In this document: positions 16,074 to 25,162 of the stretch, piece by piece
How positions within the stretch are numbered: position 1 is the stretch's first letter
Layout: every line of letters starts with the position of its first letter
Assembly (NCBI GenBank): GCA_016125075.1
Contig: WGMO01000004.1
Location: 204,253-268,252 of the forward strand
Reading direction: 5' to 3'
Length of the DNA: 64,000 nucleotides
DNA from: Terrimonas sp.
Lineage (GTDB): Bacteria; Bacteroidota; Bacteroidia; Chitinophagales; Chitinophagaceae
Program-made: the position numbers and the translations under genes
Notes under the pieces: model-generated
The model's input: the letters and a program-made list of their open reading frames with translations, nothing else
The model's database searches: none
What the model was told of the DNA's origin: nothing

Positions 16074-18887
16074 TTAGCGCCGGATGATCCTGATATTTCC
16101 CCCGCCATGCCCTGCACCTCCACCCATTTTGTTCAGGCTATAGGTGAAGCTGAGCATAAAATACCGGCGAAGCACTACATTGCTGATATCCTCGATATAG
16201 TTCGCATTGGTATTTCTTTGGATGCCCTGGTTTTGTTTCAACAGGTCGTAAACACTCAGCTTGAGTTCCCCCCTGTTGAAATGCAGGAATTGCTTACTGA
16301 AAGCGGCATTTAACATGGGCACATTCACATTAAATCCTGTTGAACGTTGTGTGTTAATGGTATACCTGAAATCGGAGGATACATAAAAGTGATGGGGTAA
16401 TTCCCAACCGAAATTTGTGCCATATTCCTGGGTCAGGTAATTGTTATCCAGGTTGGACTGCAGTGAATATTTTGCATTCGTAAAACTCACCCCGGCAAAA
16501 AGGGAAAGGTCAAACTTCTCCCTGATCGTTTTATCGATCACCACCTGTGGGTTGATCCCTGTACTTCTGATAATATTCCTTGATTGGTTAATGAACTGGA
16601 TATTTTTACTGTAACTCAGCCCGGTACTGAAATTGATGGTGGCCTTCATGAACTTGAGGGGCAGGCCCACACTGATGTCACCCCGCAGGGTATAAGCGCC
16701 ATCCACATTCACATAAGTGGTGTTTTTGATACCAAGGGTATCCAGCACATCATAGTTAACAATCTTATTGCCATTTTGGGTAAAAAACAAAAAGGCAAAA
16801 AAGTTCCGGTTGCGGAAAGGGTTGACACCGGTATAATTGAGTTGGACCGCATTGGCAAATTCCTGTTTGAGGCCGGGATTGCCCGTTTTGATATTGAGAG
16901 GATCGCTGATATCAGGAACGGGTTGCAACTGGGAAGCCGTGGGTTGAGTGGTATAGGACCTGTAGTTCAATGACAGGTTTTTGAAACGGGAAAACTGGTA
17001 CCGGAGCTGGGCATTGGGCAAAAGGTTGGTAAATGATTTAGTGATCACGGAATCATTCAGGCCGCTGATAATGGTCCCTTCCAGTTTTGCCTCTTGCCAG
17101 CTGAGCCCCCAGGCATAACTCAATTTCCTTCTCTGTGTCCGTACCCTGAAACCGGCCGTGGTGGTGCCGTATTTATTTTCATAATTGTTGGTGAGTTGAT
17201 CGTTTACAGCATCATATTTACCGTTTGAAGGATTATAATCAAATGTCTTCTTATCAGTAACCGACCGGGTATGGGCATTGGCAACACTTAACTCAAGCAG
17301 GGAATTTTTTAATACCGGTTCTGTATAGACCGCCCTCGCGGTATAACCTTTCTGGTTACCGTCCGTCTGGCTGCGCTGGTTGATACTATCGGTGCGGAAC
17401 AATAATCCCGCTTTATAGAACTGGTTCACGGATTCCTGGTCACCCTCTCCTGTATTATCATTCAATTTTGTATTGATACTGAAAGAGAATGTCCTCCCCT
17501 TTTTCCCGAAACGTTTACGGTAAATGATATCATTGTTGAAATTATAGCCCTTTGCTGTTGCGAAATAGTCGCTGTATCCACTGTTGCTTTTCAGAAATTG
17601 TTCTGAAAGTGTCTCATAAGTGGCCATTGACCGGCTGGATGATCGTTGATAACTGAAACTGGGTGTAAATTTTAATGAATTCATGGAATCAATCACATAA
17701 TCCACCTCAAAATTGATCCGGTTATTATTGCTCAATACATCAGTTTGTGCATGGCTGTTGTAGAAATAGGTTGAATCGGGAAGAATGTATTGTCGTGCCG
17801 TCCTGGATGCGGTAACAGGGTTGAACCGGTTGTAAAAATAGCTGCTGTTGAATTTGAGCTTTTTCCCGATGATATTATTATAATTGATCCCCCCGGCCGT
17901 GGTTTTATTGATGCTGTTATCATTGCCCAGGCCCAGGAGGTTGGCATTCGGGTCGCTGGAACTGATATTGATATTGACATTCCCCCCGCTGCTGGTAACG
18001 GAACCAATACCTCCCATGAATCCGAGGATATCCATAAAGGAAAACCCTTCGGCATTATCATTATTGCTCATTCCAATTACCGATAATTGTCTTGCCCCCT
18101 TAAAGGCATTGACATTGAACCTTCCTTCATAACGATCGCTGGTGCCTCCCCCGGCGGTCGCCTTTCCAAAAACACCCTTCTTCTTATCCTCCTTCAGTTT
18201 CAGGTTGATGGTTTTTTCATAATTACCGTCATCAAATCCGGTCAGTTCTGCTGCATCACTTTTCTTATCATATACCTGCACTTTATCGACGGCATCCGCC
18301 GGTAAATTCTTGGTGGCGATCTTGGGGTCATTACCAAAAAACGCTTTCCCGTCAACCAGTATCTTCTTCACTTCTTCCCCCTGCGCCTTTACCGTTCCGT
18401 CTTTTTCCACCTTAACCCCGGGTAGTTTTTTGAGCAGGTCTTCCACAACAGCATTGGGTTTTGTTTTGAATGAACCAGCATTATATTGAACAGTATCTCC
18501 AATGATCGTGATCGGCGGCGCCTCTGCCTGGACCACCACTTCCTCGAGCACCTTCGCCTTATCGTTGATCACAACTTGCCCCAAGTCAATATGCCGGGCA
18601 GAGTCGGTGATCGAAAAATACTTATTGCCATTATGATAATTGACATGCGTGATCAGCAGGCGGTAATCCCCTTTTTCCAGCCCCCCCAGTGAAAAAGCAC
18701 CCGAACTGCCCGACATGGAAAAAGTGACCAGTGAGGAATCGCTTCTTTTCATGACCGTGATGGTGGCCCCGCTCACGGGCTCCTTTGCAATAGTATCATA
18801 AATGATACCCGTAACAGTACCGTTCTTTTGTGCGAGGGTAAATAAAGAAAGGAGCGAGGTAATGATAAGCAGCAGGATCTTCCGCAT
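16074..18887 (-). CDS. Outer-membrane beta-barrel receptor-like protein with carboxypeptidase regulatory-like domain
   Basis: A 937-residue protein with a signal peptide (ending LFTLAQK), a carboxypeptidase regulatory-like beta-sandwich (about residues 22-110: GTVTGIIYDTIAKEPVSGA), a plug-like domain with the segment VVEDLLKKLPGVKVEKDG, and a long beta-barrel. This is the layout of the outer-membrane beta-barrel family related to TonB-dependent receptors; no TonB box was identified. Its strands are rich in N and S, and the C-terminus is GGGAGHGGGNIRIIRR rather than an aromatic residue. Its promoter carries the same repeat box as the GLPGLI gene, suggesting joint control by the adjacent two-component system. 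The ligand is unknown. Confidence 0.88.
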   Translation of the reverse strand: MRKILLLIITSLLSLFTLAQKNGTVTGIIYDTIAKEPVSGATITVMKRSDSSLVTFSMSGSSGAFSLGGLEKGDYRLLITHVNYHNGNKYFSITDSARHIDLGQVVINDKAKVLEEVVVQAEAPPITIIGDTVQYNAGSFKTKPNAVVEDLLKKLPGVKVEKDGTVKAQGEEVKKILVDGKAFFGNDPKIATKNLPADAVDKVQVYDKKSDAAELTGFDDGNYEKTINLKLKEDKKKGVFGKATAGGGTSDRYEGRFNVNAFKGARQLSVIGMSNNDNAEGFSFMDILGFMGGIGSVTSSGGNVNINISSSDPNANLLGLGNDNSINKTTAGGINYNNIIGKKLKFNSSYFYNRFNPVTASRTARQYILPDSTYFYNSHAQTDVLSNNNRINFEVDYVIDSMNSLKFTPSFSYQRSSSRSMATYETLSEQFLKSNSGYSDYFATAKGYNFNNDIIYRKRFGKKGRTFSFSINTKLNDNTGEGDQESVNQFYKAGLLFRTDSINQRSQTDGNQKGYTARAVYTEPVLKNSLLELSVANAHTRSVTDKKTFDYNPSNGKYDAVNDQLTNNYENKYGTTTAGFRVRTQRRKLSYAWGLSWQEAKLEGTIISGLNDSVITKSFTNLLPNAQLRYQFSRFKNLSLNYRSYTTQPTASQLQPVPDISDPLNIKTGNPGLKQEFANAVQLNYTGVNPFRNRNFFAFLFFTQNGNKIVNYDVLDTLGIKNTTYVNVDGAYTLRGDISVGLPLKFMKATINFSTGLSYSKNIQFINQSRNIIRSTGINPQVVIDKTIREKFDLSLFAGVSFTNAKYSLQSNLDNNYLTQEYGTNFGWELPHHFYVSSDFRYTINTQRSTGFNVNVPMLNAAFSKQFLHFNRGELKLSVYDLLKQNQGIQRNTNANYIEDISNVVLRRYFMLSFTYSLNKMGGGAGHGGGNIRIIRR

Positions 18888-18912
18888 AACCGGTTTTCAT
18901 TTTAATTGGCTA

Positions 18913-18978
18913 CGAAAATATTCTTAGATAATGAAAACAGAGGTTAAACCGGGTTGAAATAATGTTAATGAAGGTTAA
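18913..18978 (-). promoter_or_regulatory. Direct-repeat box and -7 element upstream of the beta-barrel gene
   Basis: On the minus strand TTAACCTTCATTAACATTA (18978-18960) matches the box at 13378 in 16 of 19 positions and keeps the 10-bp repeat of TTAAC. Exactly 39 nt downstream is TATTTTCG (18920-18913), one mismatch from TAnnTTTG, again without a -33 TTTG. Confidence 0.6.
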
Positions 18979-18993
18979 GATCGGGGAACCGGG

Positions 18994-19575
18994 CTAATTC
19001 TCTTTGATCGCTCCCCGCTCATCATCTTCCCTTTCCCTGTCATAAACAAGCACCCTGATATTCCATTCCAGCATATCGGCTTCCAGCAGGATTTCCACTT
19101 TAAGCTTCCGGATAGCTTTCTCTTTTGAATCGGGTGTTAGGAGGATGCTGTTGAAGGCCAGGGATTCGGAGGGCTCAGCATAGGTGCCGGTTAATTGATA
19201 AGCGTTTTCCCCTACGGTAAGCACCACCTGTATGGCCTGTTTAAAAAGTTCCTGGTATTGTTTTTTGACCTTATTAAAATCTTCTGTGGCGGGCATTTTT
19301 GCCTGAAAGGAATAAACCGGTTTCCCTTTTGCACTGTACCGGGTAATGGTACATTGTTCTGCTCCGTTCAGGCATAGCTCCGATCCGTATTCGGTTGTTT
19401 GGGGGTTTTCGATCAAAAGCTCCCCGGTTATATGTTGAAAATTAAACTGAAAATCGTTGATGATCCTGGACAGGTTTCCGGGTGTCGCAACAGGTTGCTG
19501 GGGGGTCTGTGCATATGCCGCCGGGGTAATGGCCAGGAAAAAGAGCAGGGAAGAAAAGCCAAAAAAATGCCTCAT
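18994..19575 (-). CDS. Exported protein of unknown function
   Basis: A 193-residue protein with a clear signal peptide (residues 1-22, ending AYAQ). The mature part has no family I recognise; it contains a single pair of cysteines (LCLNGAEQC) that may form a disulfide and a strongly acidic C-terminus (DREREDDERG). It lies 106 bp upstream of the beta-barrel gene in the same direction, and the direct-repeat box of that gene starts 15 bp after its stop codon, so it is probably a separate transcription unit. Confidence 0.75.
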   Translation of the reverse strand: MRHFFGFSSLLFFLAITPAAYAQTPQQPVATPGNLSRIINDFQFNFQHITGELLIENPQTTEYGSELCLNGAEQCTITRYSAKGKPVYSFQAKMPATEDFNKVKKQYQELFKQAIQVVLTVGENAYQLTGTYAEPSESLAFNSILLTPDSKEKAIRKLKVEILLEADMLEWNIRVLVYDREREDDERGAIKEN

Positions 19576-19681
19576 AAGGTTGAAATTTAACAGGTTATAG
19601 TTGCAGCTAAGATCAGTATTTTTTATCTTACCCTATAATTTTTTTGAAAATTCACCGTTATACAAACTAAATCCAGATTTT

Positions 19682-19840
19682 ATGAAAAGGAAAATGATTC
19701 ATCACATTCATGAAGAGGCGCGAATTTATGAAAAGAATTACAAGCCTTCTTTCAACATTATCCGGTTGATTTTTTCTGTTTTCAGTGTGCTGATTTCCGG
19801 GCAATCGCAAACAGCCCATGATTACCGGCATCGGAAATAA
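19682..19840 (+). CDS. Possible small protein, unknown
   Basis: A 52-codon frame starting at ATG 19682 encodes a basic, histidine-rich N-terminus (MKRKMIHHIHEEARIYEKN) and one hydrophobic stretch near residues 26-38 (IIRLIFSVFSVLI). It is oriented away from the gene at 18994-19575 and is closed by a strong hairpin terminator 28 bp after its stop, which is the main argument that something is transcribed here. I recognise no family. It may equally be an untranslated or small RNA. Confidence 0.3.
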   Translation: MKRKMIHHIHEEARIYEKNYKPSFNIIRLIFSVFSVLISGQSQTAHDYRHRK

Positions 19841-19867
19841 TTCGCTTACTAACCCCATCCCATATTA

Positions 19868-19895
19868 AAAGCCTTTCAATTTTTTGAAAGGCTTT
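19868..19895. terminator. Bidirectional hairpin terminator
   Basis: A perfect stem AAAGCCTTTCAA / TTGAAAGGCTTT with a 4-nt loop, A-rich before and T-rich after, sits between the small plus-strand frame and the end of the SNF2 gene and can serve both. Confidence 0.85.
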
Positions 19896-19938
19896 ATTGT
19901 TTCAATGCGATACCTGCTTACTACAGGATGCAAACACT

Positions 19939-22900
19939 TTAACTGAACAGGTATTCCACATCTTCCCGGCTCAGTGATTTGACAAACGAACTGTCATCGG
20001 CTATCAGTTCTTTGGCGAGGGCTCTTTTCTTTTCCTGTAATTGTATGATCTTGTCTTCGATGGTATCCTTACAGATCATGCGGTATGCAAAAATATTTTT
20101 TGTCTGGCCAATACGGTGTGTCCGGTCGATCGCCTGTTGTTCCACCGCCGGGTTCCACCAGGGATCCACGATATATACGTAGTCGGCCGCCGTCAGGTTA
20201 AGACCCACACCGCCCGCTTTCAGGGAGATGAGGAACACCCTGACCGTATCATCATTTTGAAAACTCTGAATGGCCTTTTCCCGGTCGGGTGCGGAGGTGC
20301 TGCCATCGAAATATTCAAACTTCACTTCCAGGTGGTTCAGCTTGTCCTTGATCAGGGCCAGCATACCCAGGAACTGGGAAAAGATCAGCGCCTTGTGGTT
20401 GCCGATATTTTCTGTTATCTCCCTGGCCAGTTCGTCCAGCTTGATGGAATGGTTTTCAAATTTTTCATCCTCTTTCAGGATGGCCGGCGAATCGCAGATC
20501 TGGCGCAACTTCATCAATCCCTGTAAGATCGTGAGCTGTGATCTTTGTATTCCCTGCGATTCAATGGTACCCAGTATCTGGTTGCGGTAATCATTCCGGT
20601 AGGCGTCATAGATTTTCCGTTGTTCATCCTCCATATCACAATACAATATCATTTCCTGCTTCTCCGGCAGGTCCTTAGCCACCTGTTCTTTTGTTCTGCG
20701 CAGGATGAACGGGTACAGGATCTTCCGCAAGTGGTCCTTCCTGTCCTCCTCCCCAAACTTATCGATAGGGATGGCGAATTCCTGGCGAAAGAACTCCATC
20801 GTGCCCAGCATGCCCGGGTTGAGAAAGTTCATCTGCGCATAAATATCAAAGGTATTGTTCTGGAGCGGAGTACCGCTCATGCATAAACGATTTTTAGCCT
20901 TTAGCAGGGAAGCGGCCCGGGTGACCTTACTGGCAGGGTTCTTGATCGCCTGTGATTCATCCAGCACCAGGTAGTCAAATTCTATCGACACCAGCAATTT
21001 GATATCGCTCCGCAACGTGCCATAGGTGGTAATGATGATATCAAAACCTTCCAGGGTTTCTTTGTCCCTCGAACGGGCTCCGCCATGGTGGATATGATAG
21101 GTAAGGTCTGACGTGAATTTTTTGATCTCGTTTTCCCAGTTATAGATCAGCGTGGTGGGACAGACCACCAGCGCCTGCAGTTGTTCATGCTCGTTTTTAT
21201 AATGCTGGATGAACGAAAGCGCCTGGACCGTCTTACCCAAACCCATATCATCGGCCAGTATACCCCCCCATCGCACTTCGCTTAAATAGTTCAACCACTG
21301 GTAACCGGCAACCTGGTAAGGTCGCAGTATACTCCTTAAGCCGTTGGGGGGATCGATTTCCCGGATCGTATGACCTTCTTTGAGATTTTCATATTTTTCT
21401 TCCAGCTGCATCACCAGTTCATTCTCGTCGCGGCTTTCATACAATTCATCCACGACACTCATATGGTACTTGGATAGCTTCAGCTGATCCGTTTTGCCTT
21501 CCCCGATCCGAAACAAAAGCGAATATTTTTTCAGCCATTCCTCGGGCAAAATTCCCAGGGTGCCGTCATTCAGCTGAACAAACTGTTGCTTATTGGCCAG
21601 GGCCCTTTTTACCTCCGCGATGCTTACCTTCTGGTCGCCAAAGAGGATATCCACTTTCGCATCAAACCAGTCGGTATGGCTGCTGATAAATATTTTTGTG
21701 GAAGGCCTGGCCGTGTTGAACCGGAAGTTTTTCAGGGCTTCGAAACCATACACATCGATTTTATGGTCCTTCATGGCATCCACAAACAAAAAGAACCAGT
21801 TGTTCTTCAACACATCGGTGCCCTTTAATGCCAGTGAGCCGGTTTCCGGCTGATAGATAAAGTTACTGTGCAGGTTCTGGAGTTTTTCGATAAAGCGTTG
21901 CTCCGACTGCCTGTTCCGACGAACGATCATCACCTTATCCTCCAGTGGCACCACTACCTCATCACGGTCTTTCGCCCTGGTTTCATATCCTTTGTAGGAG
22001 AAGCTGGGCTGAAATACGAGGTAATCGCCTTTTTCAACCAGGTATAATTTTGTCTCCGGCTCTCCTTCTTTGATCTCCTTGACCAGGGAGGAATTAAAAT
22101 CGACTTTATATTCTTTGGCCAGGGGCAGGATAAACTGGTGCATTTCTTTTTCCCAGTCACTGTTACTGATCTTTAAACTGCCGGAGGGAAGGAACCGTTC
22201 AGCAGTTTCTATCGACTCGGTGCGGTCCCAGATATTGAGTTGCTGGTTATACAGGAAAAAGAATGGGGCCTTTGCTTCATTATCGCCGATATGATAGAAC
22301 ATGCCCGATGATTTCACCACGCAATCGATCACATAACCTTTCCCGTTCCTGCTCACCTCAAATGAGGGTGTCATCTCCTCTTCGGCCACCTGCATCGGCT
22401 CAAGATGGCTGGTTGTAAAGGCCTTGCCTTTGGGTAATTGGTAAACGGGCGTTTTCAATGCATATTCCGAAAAAATTTTTTTCAGTTTGGGATGCAGGTA
22501 TTCCCTTATCAGCGACTTTGTTTCATCTGCCACATCATCATCTTCGTCGTGAATGATATTTTCCCAGATGCCGGAAAAAGGTGAATTGCGGCTGACATAT
22601 TTACTGATATCCTGTTCCTGCAGTTTTCGCAGCAGGTTAAAGAGTTGCTGGTCTGATTCAGAAAGACCGCTGACATCCACGTATTTGGTCAGGTCGAGTT
22701 TTTCAATCTTGTTGCTGAAGGTGTTCGCCTGTTCTTCTGCATCCCCACAGACAACATCCACCACAAAATAGGGGTAGTTTTTCTTATTGAAATTAAATAC
22801 AATACCCAGCCTTTTCGTAACCGGCTTTTCCTCCTCTTCTTTGGGTGCAAACTCTTTTACTTCTTCCCGAACATATACGGGCCTGGGAGCCGGTGCGGCG

Positions 22901-23697
22901 GGGGCATTGACCCTTTTAATGCTGGTATCGAGTACCCGCAAAAACGGTTTGCCTTCTTTATAGGTGAATTCAAATTTACCATCAAGGTCATCCCTGAGGG
23001 AATAACCATAGATTTCGAGCAGTTTGTTTTTTTCCTTGTCCCAGTTCCGGATGCTGTCGAAATAATGGGCCCCGTGGGCCTGCAGCAACTGTAATAAAAC
23101 GATCACTTTGGGAAGACAAAGCGGGTGCTCCTCCTCTACATAATCACAACTGGTATCAAAATTCTTTTCTTCATTTTTCCGGATAACAACCTTATAGGCT
23201 TCGCCGTTCAAATCAACCGTGGCCTTTACCATTTCATCCTGCGCATAATCTATCGTCGCTTTTTTAGTACGCAGGTATGACTCCGCCGCTTCAAGCGTAT
23301 CCTGTGAACAGAGCAGCCGGATGGTCTTCAGCTCAATCGACTTCATTTTAATAACCGTATGCCGCTGGTCATATTTAGATTCCTCCGACTTCAGGAGATT
23401 TTTATCGATCATTTCCTGTAAGGAGAACAGGGCGGCCGCTTCATGTCTGCATATTTCACCCAGGTTATAAGGGCAGGCGCAACGCATGGATACATGCTGC
23501 GGATCGTTTACTTTCTGAATATAAACCTTATAATAGGTGGCATAGGTATCATCCTTTACCCGGAAGACCGCGGCTCCGAACAGGTCATCATATTCCACCA
23601 GTTCGGTAAAGCCGATCAAATGAATTTTCTTGCCGCGCCGGATCACTTCATCAGTCCCGTGAGTATAAACATACTTGATCAAATGTGGTAAAGCCAT
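19939..23697 (-). CDS. SNF2-family helicase with SWIM zinc finger
   Basis: A 1252-residue Swi2/Snf2-type ATPase. A SWIM zinc finger lies near residues 72-88 (CACPYNLGEICRH), followed by a long variable region (about 100-760), and then the SNF2 ATPase: Walker A GGILADDMGLGKT, the DESQ box (VLDESQAIKN), SGTPLQNN, and the helicase C-domain with SLKAGGVGLNLTAADYV and DRTHRIGQ. Such bacterial RapA/HepA-like proteins remodel protein-nucleic acid complexes; the specific target is unknown. It stands alone with its own upstream region and a hairpin terminator downstream. A TACTTTTG -7-like element is at 23760-23753. Confidence 0.9.
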   Translation of the reverse strand: MALPHLIKYVYTHGTDEVIRRGKKIHLIGFTELVEYDDLFGAAVFRVKDDTYATYYKVYIQKVNDPQHVSMRCACPYNLGEICRHEAAALFSLQEMIDKNLLKSEESKYDQRHTVIKMKSIELKTIRLLCSQDTLEAAESYLRTKKATIDYAQDEMVKATVDLNGEAYKVVIRKNEEKNFDTSCDYVEEEHPLCLPKVIVLLQLLQAHGAHYFDSIRNWDKEKNKLLEIYGYSLRDDLDGKFEFTYKEGKPFLRVLDTSIKRVNAPAAPAPRPVYVREEVKEFAPKEEEEKPVTKRLGIVFNFNKKNYPYFVVDVVCGDAEEQANTFSNKIEKLDLTKYVDVSGLSESDQQLFNLLRKLQEQDISKYVSRNSPFSGIWENIIHDEDDDVADETKSLIREYLHPKLKKIFSEYALKTPVYQLPKGKAFTTSHLEPMQVAEEEMTPSFEVSRNGKGYVIDCVVKSSGMFYHIGDNEAKAPFFFLYNQQLNIWDRTESIETAERFLPSGSLKISNSDWEKEMHQFILPLAKEYKVDFNSSLVKEIKEGEPETKLYLVEKGDYLVFQPSFSYKGYETRAKDRDEVVVPLEDKVMIVRRNRQSEQRFIEKLQNLHSNFIYQPETGSLALKGTDVLKNNWFFLFVDAMKDHKIDVYGFEALKNFRFNTARPSTKIFISSHTDWFDAKVDILFGDQKVSIAEVKRALANKQQFVQLNDGTLGILPEEWLKKYSLLFRIGEGKTDQLKLSKYHMSVVDELYESRDENELVMQLEEKYENLKEGHTIREIDPPNGLRSILRPYQVAGYQWLNYLSEVRWGGILADDMGLGKTVQALSFIQHYKNEHEQLQALVVCPTTLIYNWENEIKKFTSDLTYHIHHGGARSRDKETLEGFDIIITTYGTLRSDIKLLVSIEFDYLVLDESQAIKNPASKVTRAASLLKAKNRLCMSGTPLQNNTFDIYAQMNFLNPGMLGTMEFFRQEFAIPIDKFGEEDRKDHLRKILYPFILRRTKEQVAKDLPEKQEMILYCDMEDEQRKIYDAYRNDYRNQILGTIESQGIQRSQLTILQGLMKLRQICDSPAILKEDEKFENHSIKLDELAREITENIGNHKALIFSQFLGMLALIKDKLNHLEVKFEYFDGSTSAPDREKAIQSFQNDDTVRVFLISLKAGGVGLNLTAADYVYIVDPWWNPAVEQQAIDRTHRIGQTKNIFAYRMICKDTIEDKIIQLQEKKRALAKELIADDSSFVKSLSREDVEYLFS

Positions 23698-23859
23698 ATC
23701 TTGTAAAATTCCTTTTTAAGATCCCTCTCATTGCTGTGAAAAGGTCAATCTGCAAAAGTAAAGGAATAGAACCCGGATTTCTTCCCGTAAAACAAAGAAA
23801 TTAATTAAAGGCTACAGTGCTTCAGCGTAAGAAAAAAATTAATTACCTTTACGGATTTT

Positions 23860-24588
23860 TTATTTCACCAGCAGTTTCCCTTCTTCATATACCGGTAATA
23901 TATTGGCCCCGCCCGGTGTCAGGCAATATCGGATATCCTTTTCCAGGCCGAATCCCATCAGGCGATGATAATGCGACGCTTTGTTTTTCTTCATAAATCC
24001 AAAGAGGTCATTCTTAGCCCGGGCATATAAGGATGCTGCAAAATGGGAGGAATCACAATTGATGTCAAAATGATTGCCAATCGCATTGATCACAGCCCCT
24101 GCAAATAAAGTATCTTCCATATTCACCCTGTCCTTCCAGGCGGCACAACCCAGTATAACAGGTTGCCCGGCGCTTGCCAGGTAATCACAAACTGCCCCGA
24201 GGTTAGGAAAAGATCCGGTGATAATTTGGCGGGAACCTTTTTCGAGCGCCATATGCAACAGCCGGGTGCCGTTAGTAGTGGTCAGCACCAGTGTTTTGCC
24301 CGCAATGAATTCCCGGGGATATTCAAAAGGTGAATTACCATATTCAAGTCCCTCAGCGATCTGCCCATCCCTTTCGCCGGCAGTTATCCCGTCGATCTGT
24401 TTTCCGATCTCGATACACCTGCTCACACTATCAACCGGGATCACCGACCTCGCGCCGTTAAATAAGGCCGTAGCGATGGTAGAAGTGGCCCGGAGCACAT
24501 CGATGATAACAACAATACTGTTGTTCACATCATATAAGTGCAGCAATGCTGGGGAGAGAGAAGTATATAAGGAGGGTTTTTGTGTCAT
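23860..24588 (-). CDS. comB: 2-phosphosulfolactate phosphatase
   Basis: A 242-residue enzyme of the ComB family, which hydrolyses 2-phosphosulfolactate to sulfolactate, the second step of coenzyme M synthesis in methanogens. The segments VIIDVLRATSTIATAL, AGERDG, GNSPFEY and LTTTNGTRLL are characteristic. Bacteroidota do not make coenzyme M, so in this organism it may act in sulfolactate or sulfonolipid-related metabolism (inference; sulfonolipids occur in this phylum). ATG 24588 was chosen over 24663, which would overlap the preceding gene. The SRPBCC gene lies upstream in the same direction with 50 bp between, so cotranscription is possible. Confidence 0.88.
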   Translation of the reverse strand: MTQKPSLYTSLSPALLHLYDVNNSIVVIIDVLRATSTIATALFNGARSVIPVDSVSRCIEIGKQIDGITAGERDGQIAEGLEYGNSPFEYPREFIAGKTLVLTTTNGTRLLHMALEKGSRQIITGSFPNLGAVCDYLASAGQPVILGCAAWKDRVNMEDTLFAGAVINAIGNHFDINCDSSHFAASLYARAKNDLFGFMKKNKASHYHRLMGFGLEKDIRYCLTPGGANILPVYEEGKLLVK

Positions 24589-24638
24589 GCAAAAAGTTAT
24601 GGATAAAAATACAGGTTGGCAATGGAAGATGAAAAATA

Positions 24639-25115
24639 TTATTTTAACAGGAGTCTTTTCCATTGCTCCCCTTCTGCAAATTCCTTGATGGTCTGGTTGC
24701 GCAGTTCCAGCAGCCTGGTAATATATCGAAAGAGAAATAAGGAATCGATCAGTTTCCCGAGATTACCATAGGGCATATCGTATTCGAAAATATCGATCAT
24801 GATGGTGCCGTTATCACAGGGTTTGAAATAATGTTCGTGCCGCATCATTTTAAAATTGCCTTCATTCTGTTCATCCACAAACCGTTCATATTTCTTCATC
24901 TCGGTCACCTTCACCCGCATCATCCGGGTCTTGCCAAGATGCCTGGCCTGCCAGGTTACCATTTCATCTTCCTCGATCAACCCGAACCGGATACCTGACA
25001 CTGCCTGTTCCCTGTATTTTTTCATCGACTCCTTGTGCAAATCGATACTCCGGCTCAGGTCAAACACCCTTTGATAAGGCGCGGCAATAAATGTGGTCAG
25101 ATGGATTTTTCGCAT
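24639..25115 (-). CDS. SRPBCC-fold protein (polyketide cyclase/START-like)
   Basis: A 158-residue protein with the order of elements of SRPBCC ligand-binding proteins: an N-terminal strand KIHLTTFIAAPYQRVFDLSRSIDLH, alternating strands, and a long C-terminal helix (LLELRNQTIKEFAEGE). Family members bind hydrophobic ligands or act in cell-division-inhibitor-like roles, but the ligand here cannot be read. The start at 25115 (MRKIH) is preferred over 25124 because the conserved strand follows directly. It is flanked by gcvT upstream (47 bp) and comB downstream, all on the minus strand. Confidence 0.75.
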   Translation of the reverse strand: MRKIHLTTFIAAPYQRVFDLSRSIDLHKESMKKYREQAVSGIRFGLIEEDEMVTWQARHLGKTRMMRVKVTEMKKYERFVDEQNEGNFKMMRHEHYFKPCDNGTIMIDIFEYDMPYGNLGKLIDSLFLFRYITRLLELRNQTIKEFAEGEQWKRLLLK

Positions 25116-25162
25116 ATCAAACACTTCTTTTCATGATACCGGACGGGCTATAGAGGCAAAAA

